The notes below the pieces were generated by a model. The model was given only the letters and a program-made list of their open reading frames with translations, made no database searches and was not told the origin of the DNA. Shown one piece after another: positions 15,501 to 23,471 of a stretch of 64,000 nucleotides of DNA; within the stretch, counting starts at the first letter, position 1; each line of letters opens with the position of its first letter. The position numbers and the translations under genes were made by a program. Source of the DNA: Selenomonas sputigena ATCC 35185 (lineage in GTDB: Bacteria > Bacillota > Negativicutes > Selenomonadales > Selenomonadaceae); the NCBI RefSeq assembly GCF_000208405.1, contig NC_015437.1:620001-684000 (forward strand), in the 5' to 3' direction.

Positions 15501-17587
15501 CGTATGGGACATGCTCGCTCCGCCTATCGGCGGATCTTGCTCAGGATAAGCGCGCCCTCTTGGGTGCACAGCTTCGAAGCATAAAGGGCGTCGTCGCCGC
15601 TTCGGTCGGCGACAAGGCGCTGACGATCTGGTACAAGGAAGAATTGCCCCTCGCACTCGTGCGTCGGCTCGTCAAGCGCATGGAAGAAGAGTGCGCACCG
15701 AGCGATCCCGAGCTTGACATGGCGGGCTATCGGCGCGAAGCAATCTTCTCGCTCGCGAGCTTCGCGGGCATGAAGGCGCTTGAAAAGCTCGCGCCTGAAG
15801 CTTTTGCGGGAATGAAGGTGTTTCGCAGTCTCCTCGTCTTGGCCATCGCGCGCAACTTCCTCAAGAACGGCGTCGTGGGCATGGTGAAAGAGCGCCGCCC
15901 GAACGCCGACACGCTGACGAGCACGGCGGTCATCGCCTCCGTGCTCGCAGGCAAGCCCGAATCGAGTCTCACGCTGCTGACGCTGTCGAACGGCGCCGAG
16001 ATGCTGACGGCTTACGCCGCGGAGCGCGCGAAGAAGCAGATTTCCGGCCTTCTGAACATGAACCAGCGCTTCGTCTGGCTCGTTGACGGCGGTGTCGAGC
16101 GCAAGGTCGCGGTCGAGTCCGTGCAGGTCGGCGACCGCATCGCGGCGCATTCGGGCGAGATGATCTGCGTCGACGGCCGCGTCGTCAGCGGCAAGGCGTC
16201 CGTGAACCAGGCGTCAATTACGGGCGAGTCGAATCCCGCGATGAAGCGCGAGAAGTCGCCTGTCTACGCAGGCTCCGTCATCGAGGTCGGCGAGATCGTC
16301 ATCGAGGTCGAGAAGACGGGCAAGGACACGTCACTCGCACACATCGTCCACCTCGTTGAAGAGGCGCAGTCAAGACGTGCGCCCGTGCAGAACTTCGCCG
16401 ACAACATGGCGAACATGCTCGTGCCGATCTCCTTCCTCGGCGCGGCGATCGTCTACGGCGCGACGCGCGATTGGCAGAGGGTGCTGAACCTCCTGTTCAT
16501 CGACTTCTCGTGCGGCTTGAAGCTCTCGACAGCGACGGCGATTTCCGCTTCGATTGCGGCGGCGGCGAAGAAGGGCATCCTCGTCAAGGGCGGCAACTAT
16601 ATGGAAGCGCTCGCCAATACCGATACCGTCGTCCTCGACAAGACGGGCACGATCACGGTTGGCATCCCGCAGATCTCCTCCATCAAGACGGCGGAGGGCG
16701 TGACGGAGAAGGAGATGATCCTTCTGGCGGCGTCGGCGGAGATGCACTCCGTGCATCCTCTGGCAGTCGCCATTCAGAAGTACGTCAAGGACAACAACTG
16801 GGAAGTGCCGCAGCACCGCTCGTCGAAGACGATCGTCGCACGCGGCATGCAGGCGGTCGTGCCTGATTTCGACGGCTTCAAGGGCGGCGACGTGATCGTC
16901 GGCAGCTACAAGTTCATGAAGGAGCGCGGCGTGCAGGGCGCGGGCGAGCTCGTCGTCGAGGACACGACGGAAAACCTCCTCTACATCGCGAGGAACGGCT
17001 CCCTCATGGGCATCATCGGCATCACCGATCCCGTGCGCCCGAAGATGAAGAAGACGCTGAACCAGATGCGCCGTTACGGCGTCGACGAGATCGTGATGCT
17101 CACGGGCGATTCGGAGAAGGTCGCCGATCATGTGGCGCGTCAGATGGACATCGACTCCTACCATGCCGAGGTCTTGCCCGAAGACAAGGCGAACTACGTC
17201 ATGAAGCTCAAGGAGCGCGGCGGCAGAGTCATGATGGTCGGCGACGGCATCAACGATGCGCCGGCGCTTGCCTTTGCCGACGTCGGCGTGACGCTCGGCG
17301 GCCGCCAGACGGACATCGCCGCCGAGTCGTCGGCGGTGACGATCCGCTCGGAAGATCCCGAAGGCCTCGTCGATGCTCTGCGTCTCGGCAAGCGCACGAT
17401 GGGACTGATCCATCAGAATTTCCGCGCGACGATCCTCGTCAACTCGGGCGCCATGCTCATGGGCGCCTTGGGCATGATCAGCCCGCTGTGGGCGGCTGTC
17501 ATCCACAACACGGCGACGCTCGCCGTCGTCTTAAACAGCGCGCGCATCCTCTCGACAGGCAAGAAGCCTGTAAGGCGCGTCGGCTGA
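15497..17587 (+). CDS. CtpC-like P1B-type metal-transporting ATPase
   Basis: Inner-membrane P-type ATPase of 696 aa. It starts with an HMA2-like domain (residues 4-60), then has the actuator motif TGES (242-245), the membrane metal-site helix FSCGLKLSTATAIS (337-350), the phosphorylation site DKTGTIT (Asp381), and the hinge GDGINDAPAL. The usual CPC/SPC is replaced by SCG, as in CtpC-type ATPases linked to Mn or Zn export, but here the following Thr-Pro is Thr-Ala. Start ATG 15497 overlaps the preceding stop; the frame extends up to 15458 without support. The transported ion cannot be assigned. Confidence 0.85.
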   Translation: MTYGTCSLRLSADLAQDKRALLGAQLRSIKGVVAASVGDKALTIWYKEELPLALVRRLVKRMEEECAPSDPELDMAGYRREAIFSLASFAGMKALEKLAPEAFAGMKVFRSLLVLAIARNFLKNGVVGMVKERRPNADTLTSTAVIASVLAGKPESSLTLLTLSNGAEMLTAYAAERAKKQISGLLNMNQRFVWLVDGGVERKVAVESVQVGDRIAAHSGEMICVDGRVVSGKASVNQASITGESNPAMKREKSPVYAGSVIEVGEIVIEVEKTGKDTSLAHIVHLVEEAQSRRAPVQNFADNMANMLVPISFLGAAIVYGATRDWQRVLNLLFIDFSCGLKLSTATAISASIAAAAKKGILVKGGNYMEALANTDTVVLDKTGTITVGIPQISSIKTAEGVTEKEMILLAASAEMHSVHPLAVAIQKYVKDNNWEVPQHRSSKTIVARGMQAVVPDFDGFKGGDVIVGSYKFMKERGVQGAGELVVEDTTENLLYIARNGSLMGIIGITDPVRPKMKKTLNQMRRYGVDEIVMLTGDSEKVADHVARQMDIDSYHAEVLPEDKANYVMKLKERGGRVMMVGDGINDAPALAFADVGVTLGGRQTDIAAESSAVTIRSEDPEGLVDALRLGKRTMGLIHQNFRATILVNSGAMLMGALGMISPLWAAVIHNTATLAVVLNSARILSTGKKPVRRVG

Positions 17588-17591
17588 AAGT

Positions 17592-17700
17592 AAACTACAC
17601 GCACAAACGTCCACTTCGTGGACATTGTGCGCCGCCCTTACAGAAGCCTAGCCAATCGGTCTGCACCTTCGGCTTGACCTCTTGGGGCTTCATGGTAAAA
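17592..17700 (-). repeat. Dispersed intergenic repeat, copy B
   Basis: 109 bp, identical base for base to the reverse complement of copy D (35719-35827). It begins 4 bp after the ATPase stop codon. Its 3' hairpin (GTCCAC-GAA-GTGGAC, enclosed by CGCACAA/TTGTGCG) is intact. Confidence 0.9.
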
Positions 17701-17705
17701 AGAAA

Positions 17706-17740
17706 GGGATACCGCAGGGATTTGTGCGGTATCCTTTTTT
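17706..17740 (+). terminator. Rho-independent terminator after the P1B ATPase
   Basis: GGATACCGCA (17707-17716) pairs with TGCGGTATCC (17725-17734), followed by six T. The stretch 17741-17880 downstream holds no recognisable gene. Confidence 0.85.
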
Positions 17741-17880
17741 GATGCTGCGGTGCATGTGCGCGTCGCTCGCTTCTCTTTGCAGTCCGTTGGGATATCTGCC
17801 GCAAGATGACAGCGCTTCCTTGCCGTGACATCCCCGCAAGACCAAGACAAAAGTTATACGAGTCGCCCTTGATTATGGAC

Positions 17881-17909
17881 TTGACAATCATTCTCAGCTC
17901 ATCTATAAT
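17881..17909 (+). promoter_or_regulatory. Consensus promoter with overlapping Fur-like box
   Basis: TTGACA (17881-17886), 17-bp spacer, TATAAT (17904-17909): a perfect sigma-70 promoter. The 15-mer TGACAATCATTCTCA (17882-17896) overlaps the -35 and differs from the 7-1-7 Fur consensus TGATAATNATTATCA at two positions, so iron repression of the DUF2325 gene is likely. Confidence 0.7.
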
Positions 17910-17965
17910 AGTGTCATAAAGATGAGTGATATTCATATTTATGAATAAAGAAAGGGAGAATGGTT

Positions 17966-18250
17966 ATGAGCAGTGTGGTGATTCTCGGGGGAAACGAGTG
18001 TATGGAGTGCCGTTATCGGGAAGCGTGCAAGAGCTGCGGGTTCAAGGCAAAGGTCTTCCCGAAGATGTGCCGCGACCTCAGGAGGAAGATCGGCTCGCCC
18101 GATCTCATCATTCTTTTCACGAGCACGGCATCGCACCAGCTTGCCATGCACGCGCAGGAAGAGGCGAAGAAGTGCAACGCGAAGATTGCTTTCTGCCACT
18201 CGGCAAGCATGGCGGCGTTGCAGAATGTCCTCGCAGAGCATTTGGCATGA
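17966..18250 (+). CDS. DUF2325 domain protein
   Basis: A 94-aa soluble protein with a cysteine-rich N-terminus (CMECRYREACKSCGFK, then MC) and the DUF2325 core (LIILFTSTASHQLAMHAQEE, AFCHSASMAALQNVL). Function of the family is unknown; the cysteines could bind an Fe-S cluster or metal. ATG 17966 is 7 nt after AAAGGGAG; ATG 17960 is also possible. It lies directly upstream of feoAB, which has its own promoter, and carries a Fur-like box, supporting an iron-related role. Confidence 0.75.
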   Translation: MSSVVILGGNECMECRYREACKSCGFKAKVFPKMCRDLRRKIGSPDLIILFTSTASHQLAMHAQEEAKKCNAKIAFCHSASMAALQNVLAEHLA

Positions 18251-18303
18251 GCACGGGTGCAGCATGATGGCGCGATGTCTTCCATGATATTTTGACGAAT
18301 TCG

Positions 18304-18341
18304 CAAAAGCGCAGGGGTGCTGGGGACGCTCCTGCGCTTTT
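18304..18341 (+). terminator. Rho-independent terminator after the DUF2325 gene
   Basis: AAAAGCGCAGG pairs with CCTGCGCTTTTT around a GC-rich loop. Downstream to 18470 no gene is seen; a weaker stem-loop occurs at about 18364-18391 (GGCCTCA/TGAGGCC). Confidence 0.75.
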
Positions 18342-18473
18342 TGTGTGCAGGAGCGCCGTTTATGGCCTCAAGACGGATCTTTGGAATGAGGCCGTGCGTC
18401 TGCATCTCTGCAGCATTTTTTACGGGAAGGGCGCAATTTCTTCGGCAGGACAGCGGGTCTTTGCCTGATTAAA

Positions 18474-18582
18474 TGAGAATATTTATGAATTGATAGAAAA
18501 AATTTAAATTATGCCTTATTTCCTTGACAGCATGAGCTGGATAGAGTATTATTATCTCTGCCGATGAACTGGATTCAGTTTC
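18474..18582 (+). promoter_or_regulatory. feoAB promoter with candidate operators
   Basis: TTGACA (18524-18529), 17-bp spacer, TATTAT (18547-18552). Upstream, TGAGAATATTTATGA (18474-18488) matches the Fur 7-1-7 consensus at 11 of 14 informative positions. Just downstream of the -10, TGAACTGGATTCAGTTTCA (18564-18582) is a dyad (GAACTG/CAGTTTC) placed where a repressor would block initiation. Confidence 0.65.
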
Positions 18583-18595
18583 ATTGTCGTTCTCA

Positions 18596-18703
18596 TTTTT
18601 TATGAAACCCCAAGCGATTGAGCCGTAGGCGTAGGTCGATTGGCTGAGTTTCGCTAAGGGAGGCGTGCAATGTCCGCAATATGGACGTTTGCGCGTGCAG
18701 TTT
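18596..18703 (+). repeat. Dispersed intergenic repeat, copy C, inside the feoAB leader
   Basis: Most diverged copy. It keeps the blocks CCCCAAG, GAGCCG, TCGATTGGCT and ATGGACGTTTG. The 3' hairpin arms read CGTGCAA / TTGCGCG instead of CGCACAA / TTGTGCG, so sequence changes preserve pairing. It lies between the feoAB promoter and feoA, 28 bp before the start codon, so it would be transcribed as part of the mRNA leader. Confidence 0.75.
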
Positions 18704-18731
18704 GTTGTCTTATTTAATGGAGGTAAGAAAC

Positions 18732-18971
18732 ATGACGTTGAAAGACGGAAAGACAGGAATGTCTCTTCGTGTCGACAAGGTGGGCGATTCGGAGCTCAAG
18801 CAGCGCCTGATGACGATGGGGCTGATCCCGGGCACGCGCATCAAGGTGCTGCCGTCGGCGCCGATGGGCGATCCGATGGCGATCGGGCTTCGCTCGTACA
18901 ATCTCGCGCTTCGCCGCGCCGATGCGGAGAAGATTGAAGTGACGGAAATCAAGGAAGGAGCGGGAGCCTGA
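18732..18971 (+). CDS. feoA: FeoA, ferrous iron transport accessory protein
   Basis: SH3-like cytoplasmic protein of 79 aa that supports FeoB. It shows LKQRLMTMGLIPGTRIKVL and the C-terminal ALRRADAEKIEV typical of FeoA. ATG 18732 follows GGAGG by 8 nt; the frame open from 18681 runs through the repeat element and is not used. The stop shares one base with the feoB start. Confidence 0.9.
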   Translation: MTLKDGKTGMSLRVDKVGDSELKQRLMTMGLIPGTRIKVLPSAPMGDPMAIGLRSYNLALRRADAEKIEVTEIKEGAGA

Positions 18972-20872
18972 TGAGCACCATGAGTGTCGCCCTGACGGGC
19001 AACCCGAACACGGGAAAATCGACCATATTCAACGAATTAACGGGCATGCGCCAGAAGATCGGCAACTGGCCGGGCGTCACCGTCGACAAGAAGATGGGCG
19101 TCGTCAACTACAAGGATCGCGTGATCACAGTCGTCGACCTGCCCGGTACCTACAGTATCAATGCGCGCTCGGCGGAGGAGCAGGTCGTCATCGACTACTT
19201 CAAGACGACGATGCCCGACCTCGCCGTCGATGTCATTGACTCGTCGAACATCGAACGCAATCTCTTTCTCACGGTGCAGCTCCTCGAAGAGGGCATCCCT
19301 CTTCTCATCGACCTCAATATGCAGGACGAGGCGGAAAGAAAGGGCATCCGCATCAACCTCCAGAAGCTCGAAGAAGCTTTGGGCATGCCTGTCGTGCAGA
19401 CGGTCGGCCGCAGCAAGAAGAGCATCCAGAAGCTCATCGAAATCTTCACGACGACCGTCATGTCGAACTACCGTCCGAGTGCGATAGTTGAAGAGCACAA
19501 GACGAAGGCGACGGAACTCAAGAAGAGCGGCCTTTCCGCCGAAGAGCTGGATGAAAAGCTCATCGAGCTGCGCTATGATCTCATCGACAAGATCATGAAG
19601 AAGGCAGTCGTCGTCGGAAACGTCGGCTTGTCGACTTCGGAGAAAATCGACCGCGTGCTCGCGAACGGCGTCTTGGCTCTGCCGATTCTTCTCGGTATCC
19701 TCTACCTGATGTTCTGTATCGCCTTCACGTGGATTGGTCAGCCGCTCGCAGATGCCGTCGGCGACTGGATCGGCGGACCGTTCACCGACTGGATCAATGA
19801 CGCGATGGAATCTGCGGGTGTCGCCGAGTGGCTGAAATCCTTGATTGCAGACGGTATCGTCGCGGGTGTCGGCAACGTCATCAACTTCGTGCCGCTCATT
19901 TTCACCTTGTTCTTCATGCTGTCCTTCCTCGACGGTACGGGATATATGGCGCGCGTCGCCTTCATCATGGATCCGATCATGCGCCGCGTCGGCCTCACGG
20001 GCAAGGGCATCATGCCGCTGATCGTCGGCTTTGGCTGCGGCGTGCCCGCCATCATGGGTGCGCGTGCGCTCGACTCGGAAAAGGACAGGCTCACGTCGAT
20101 TCTCATCACGCCTTTTTTGACATGCTCGGCGAAGCTGCCAATCATGGCGCTCTTCGCTGCGATGTTCTTCCCTGAACATGCCGCGAATCTCGTATTCTCG
20201 ATGTACATCATCGGCATCGTCGTCGCCATCATCATGGCGAAGGTCTTGGGCGTCACGGCGTTCAGAAGCCAAGGCTCGACGTTCCTCCTCGAACTGCCGC
20301 CGTACCGCATGCCGGACATGAAGACGGTGCTCTTGGAAACTTGGGACAAGGGCAAGGGATACCTGATCAAGGCTGGTACGATCATCTTCGCGATGAGCGT
20401 CGGCATCTGGTTCTTGTCGAATTACAATGCGGACGGCGCTACGGATGAGATGAGCGAGTCCTTCCTCGCCTCGATCGGCGGCGGTATGAGCCATCTCTTC
20501 GCACTGCACGGCTTTGAGACTTGGGAATCGGGCGCGGCCGTCGTCACGGGCATCATGGCGAAGGAGTCCGTCGTCTCGACGCTCGGTATCCTCTATGGCG
20601 TCGGCGATGTCTCGACCGAGGCAGAAGACGCCGCAGAGACGGCGACACAGTTCGCCGGCTCGATGGGTACGGCATTCACGGCAGCCTCGGCGCTCGCCTT
20701 CATGGTATTCTCGCAGCTCTACACGCCGTGCATGACTTCGCTCGGCACGATCAAGAAGGAGACGGGCAAGTGGAGATGGATGCTCTTTGCCGCTCTCTAC
20801 ACCTTCGGCGTCGCCTGGGTCGTCTCACTTCTTGTCTACTGGGGAGCCTGCGCCTTCGGCATGAACGGCTAG
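18971..20872 (+). CDS. feoB: FeoB, ferrous iron transporter
   Basis: Inner-membrane Fe(II) transporter with an N-terminal G domain. G1 is GNPNTGKST (residues 11-19), G2/switch NWPGVTVDKK, G3 DLPGTYSI, and a helical insertion domain follows. The membrane half contains the Gate repeats (LDGTGYMARVAFIMD, FGCGVPAIMGARAL, CSAKLPIMALF) and the late TGIMAKESVVSTLG segment. At 633 aa it is a compact FeoB. It is translationally coupled to feoA (TGATG). Confidence 0.95.
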   Translation: MSTMSVALTGNPNTGKSTIFNELTGMRQKIGNWPGVTVDKKMGVVNYKDRVITVVDLPGTYSINARSAEEQVVIDYFKTTMPDLAVDVIDSSNIERNLFLTVQLLEEGIPLLIDLNMQDEAERKGIRINLQKLEEALGMPVVQTVGRSKKSIQKLIEIFTTTVMSNYRPSAIVEEHKTKATELKKSGLSAEELDEKLIELRYDLIDKIMKKAVVVGNVGLSTSEKIDRVLANGVLALPILLGILYLMFCIAFTWIGQPLADAVGDWIGGPFTDWINDAMESAGVAEWLKSLIADGIVAGVGNVINFVPLIFTLFFMLSFLDGTGYMARVAFIMDPIMRRVGLTGKGIMPLIVGFGCGVPAIMGARALDSEKDRLTSILITPFLTCSAKLPIMALFAAMFFPEHAANLVFSMYIIGIVVAIIMAKVLGVTAFRSQGSTFLLELPPYRMPDMKTVLLETWDKGKGYLIKAGTIIFAMSVGIWFLSNYNADGATDEMSESFLASIGGGMSHLFALHGFETWESGAAVVTGIMAKESVVSTLGILYGVGDVSTEAEDAAETATQFAGSMGTAFTAASALAFMVFSQLYTPCMTSLGTIKKETGKWRWMLFAALYTFGVAWVVSLLVYWGACAFGMNG

Positions 20873-20930
20873 GGAAGCGATGGGCGAAAGCCGTCCGTGC
20901 TTCTCTGACTCCTGAAAGGAGATCTTTGCC

Positions 20931-21095
20931 ATGGCAAACATCATTGTCGGCGCGATTGTCGCCGTCCTGCTCTTCTTCGCGTTGCGCCACGTCTATCACA
21001 ATGTGAAGGCGGGCAAGGAAGACTGCTGCGGCGGCAGCTGCAGCGGCGGCTGCGGAGGCTGCGGCAGCAGCTGTAGCACGGGGCAGGAAAAGTAA
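20931..21095 (+). CDS. FeoB-associated Cys-rich membrane protein
   Basis: A 54-aa protein (too short for most gene callers) with one N-terminal membrane helix (IIVGAIVAVLLFFALRHVY), then a basic linker and a Cys/Gly/Ser-rich tail with repeated CGG, CSGG and CGSSC blocks. This is the layout of the FeoB-associated Cys-rich family (FeoC-like position). ATG 20931 follows AAAGGAGA by 8 nt, and the gene lies 58 bp after feoB, completing feoAB-X. The cysteines may bind Fe(II) or an Fe-S cluster. Confidence 0.85.
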   Translation: MANIIVGAIVAVLLFFALRHVYHNVKAGKEDCCGGSCSGGCGGCGSSCSTGQEK

Positions 21096-21109
21096 ATAGA
21101 TGAATATAA

Positions 21110-21141
21110 GAAAAGCGTCGAGAGATTCTCGGCGCTTTTCT
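21110..21141 (+). terminator. Rho-independent terminator of the feo operon
   Basis: GAAAAGCG-TCGAGAG pairs with CTCGG-CGCTTTTC, with a T-rich end, 14 bp after the Cys-rich gene. Confidence 0.8.
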
Positions 21142-21232
21142 TGTTCGTGCGAATTGTTTATCGTATGCTTGGAGGAGTCGTAAAACTATACGAAGCGTTA
21201 CCGCAGACTTTTTCAAGACATTCCGCGGCGAC

Positions 21233-22039
21233 TCAGCGGCCTGCGAAATGAAGGCAGGCAATCTTGTCGTTGCAGTTCTTGTTCCACCAAGGAATCACGG
21301 AGAGGAGTCCGAACAAGCCCCAGCGGCTGCGGAATCCCTCGTAGAGGGTTCGCTCCTTGAGGAAGGCGATGGCGGGATGGAGGTTTTCTATCTCCTTGCC
21401 GCTTTTTACGCCCCATTGAAAGGGCGCTTTCTGCGTATCTACGGAATCGTGGCGCTTTTGCTGACTGATGAGAAAAGGCGGCATGATTTCGATGAACATG
21501 GAAGCATCGGCAAAGGCCTCGGCGAGCATGGCGAAGAGACTGCGCATCTCTTCTTCGCTGAAGTACATGGCAGCGCCTTCTAGAAGAATGAGGACGGGAC
21601 GGCCTTCGTGCTCGATTTTTTCGATCCAGCCGGAATCGAAGACGGAGGCGGCGAGATTGTGAATGCGCGCGCCTTCTTCTGCCAGTAGGTTTTGGCGCAG
21701 TTCCATGACATCAGGCAGGTCGAGGTTGTACCAATTAATCTGTCCGTTGTCGATGCGGTAGAAGCGGGTGTCGAGACCGCAGGCGAGATTGATGCATACT
21801 GCATCGGGATGCTTTTCGATGAATGCCTTCGCTTCATGGTCGAGGATGTAACTGCGTACGGCGACCCCCGTTTGCGAGTGCTTGGCGCGGGCGAACTTGG
21901 CGAAGTCGTAGTCGATCTGCTCGACGAGCCGCACCGCGAAATCGTCTCGGATCAGGGCGTCTGAGCGCTTCGTTTCTTCTGCTCGCGCCCACAGGGGAAT
22001 GAGCAAGGTTTCCGCTACACCGCTGAGCTTGGTTTTCAT
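21233..22039 (-). CDS. LCMT-family SAM-dependent methyltransferase
   Basis: A 268-aa class I methyltransferase of the leucine-carboxyl-methyltransferase-like (PF04072/Tcmp) family, which is common in bacteria with largely unknown small-molecule substrates. Visible markers are SGVAETLLIPLWARAEE, VRSYILDHEAKAFI, the SAM motif INLACGLDTRFYRI, YNLDLPDVMELR, and LEGAAMYFSEEEM. ATG 22039 (minus strand) is preceded by AAGGAGG at good spacing; the open frame beyond it is not supported. It stands alone next to the AT-rich island and may be the island's edge. Confidence 0.8.
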   Translation of the reverse strand: MKTKLSGVAETLLIPLWARAEETKRSDALIRDDFAVRLVEQIDYDFAKFARAKHSQTGVAVRSYILDHEAKAFIEKHPDAVCINLACGLDTRFYRIDNGQINWYNLDLPDVMELRQNLLAEEGARIHNLAASVFDSGWIEKIEHEGRPVLILLEGAAMYFSEEEMRSLFAMLAEAFADASMFIEIMPPFLISQQKRHDSVDTQKAPFQWGVKSGKEIENLHPAIAFLKERTLYEGFRSRWGLFGLLSVIPWWNKNCNDKIACLHFAGR

Positions 22040-22352
22040 GAAAGCCCTCCTTATGAATAATTGATATAAAATCTCAACACCTATAAGCATATTATGATGT
22101 TTGTTCATCTATGTCAAGAGGGCGCTTATGAGCGATAGATGGGATACATAGCGCACTTTCTCTGCTCACTACTCATCGGGCAGCATAAAAGCTATTACCT
22201 ATACAGATGCGATTCTATGAGCGTTTAGTCTGTTTTTTAGAATAAAATGACGTTTTATATATAAAAATAGACGATTTTATAAAATAAATAACAAAAATAT
22301 TGAAAATAGGAAATCTTGATGATAGAATAAAATTGTAGCAAAGGAGGTGCCT
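22040..22352. promoter_or_regulatory. AT-rich control region with ietA promoter
   Basis: No gene. At 22300-22305 TTGAAA and at 22323-22328 TAGAAT are spaced by 17 bp, and AAGGAGG (22341-22347) lies 5 nt before the ietA start. The region 22225-22290 is nearly pure A/T with short dyads built on ATTTTAT/ATAAAAT. Base composition changes sharply from the GC-rich flank near 22080. Confidence 0.55.
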
Positions 22353-23471
22353 ATGTACTATACAGAAATCATAAAAATCATAGAATCAGGAATGCGAAAG
22401 GATCCGGTCAAAGTCGCCAGTTATTCCCGTCTCCTTGCAAAGAAGATGGAGGCTGACGGGGAAAACAGGGGGAGCACACGTATTCTGTCTGCATTGAATC
22501 GTGTGGGCGGAAGTCAGGCAGTTATGGACACATTGATAACGTTGCCAGTAGATCAAGAAAGCCGCCTCGATATTGCGGAGATTGACTATGCGCCCTCTGT
22601 TGATCATATTATTCTCAGCAAATCGGTTCAGGCATCGTTGGATGACTTCAGGAATACAATCCGAAGTAAAAATAAAATGATATCCATGGGGTTGAATCTC
22701 CGGACAACACTGATCCTTTACGGACCTCCGGGCTGTGGGAAGACAAGCGCAGCAAAATATCTTGCTTCGGAGTTAAAGCTTCCTCTTGTCACAGCACGAT
22801 TTGACACGCTCATATCATCACTGCTCGGGAATACGGCGAAGAACATTCATCGTATTTTTGCATACGCAAAAAAACAGCCATGCATTCTATTCCTTGATGA
22901 ATTTGATGCGATTGCAAAGGCCAGAGATGACGTACATGAACTCGGCGAGCTCAAACGGGTGGTGAACAGTCTCCTCCAGAACATCGATGATTTCTCGCAG
23001 GAGGGCATACTCCTCGCGGCGACGAATCACGCAGGGATGCTCGATAAAGCAGTTTGGCGGCGGTTCCAGACCGTCATTGAACTTCCTGTGCCGGAGCGTG
23101 ATGAAATCCGCAGATTTATCAGGCAATTTTCTGAGATTGTGGATGATTCGAGTATTACCGATTCACAGTGGAAACACATACTGGGAACAATGGCAGGGCT
23201 CTCATATTCCGACATCAAGGATATCGTTCAAAACATGCTGAAAAAGGCTGTGCTTCATCAAAAAGAAGAGATCGGAATACTGGATTACGTTATGGAAGTA
23301 TTTCTGTTCAAAAATCATGGGAACTATAGCCAGTATGACATGATACAGTATCTGAACGAGCATGGTGTGACACAGAAAGTGATCGGTGCTCACTTTGGAA
23401 TTTCGGAGAGGCAGGTTAGAAACTACCTGGGGAAAGGAGTGTGTAAACATGGAGAGATGGCTCCCAATTAA
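22353..23471 (+). CDS. ietA: IetA-like AAA+ ATPase of an ATPase/subtilase defence pair
   Basis: A 372-aa AAA+ ATPase. Walker A is GPPGCGKT (124-131), Walker B ILFLDEFDAI (178-187), sensor 1 LLAATNHAGM (220-229), with arginine-finger candidates WRRF (235-238). The C-terminus carries a helix-turn-helix-like segment (GVTQKVIGAHFGISERQVRN). It overlaps the following subtilase gene by 23 nt. This two-gene arrangement matches the IetAS system, first described for plasmid stability/incompatibility and later reported as anti-phage. In related pairs the ATPase restrains or directs the protease. The assignment rests on domain architecture; lower G+C than flanks indicates acquisition. Confidence 0.75.
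   Translation: MYYTEIIKIIESGMRKDPVKVASYSRLLAKKMEADGENRGSTRILSALNRVGGSQAVMDTLITLPVDQESRLDIAEIDYAPSVDHIILSKSVQASLDDFRNTIRSKNKMISMGLNLRTTLILYGPPGCGKTSAAKYLASELKLPLVTARFDTLISSLLGNTAKNIHRIFAYAKKQPCILFLDEFDAIAKARDDVHELGELKRVVNSLLQNIDDFSQEGILLAATNHAGMLDKAVWRRFQTVIELPVPERDEIRRFIRQFSEIVDDSSITDSQWKHILGTMAGLSYSDIKDIVQNMLKKAVLHQKEEIGILDYVMEVFLFKNHGNYSQYDMIQYLNEHGVTQKVIGAHFGISERQVRNYLGKGVCKHGEMAPN

Noticed and set aside
17594-17936. Small open frames within the dispersed repeat (sharing a 30-codon translation in copies B and D)
   Set aside because: The shared peptide only reflects DNA identity of the two copies; diverged copies A, C and E do not keep the frame, and no RBS is present.
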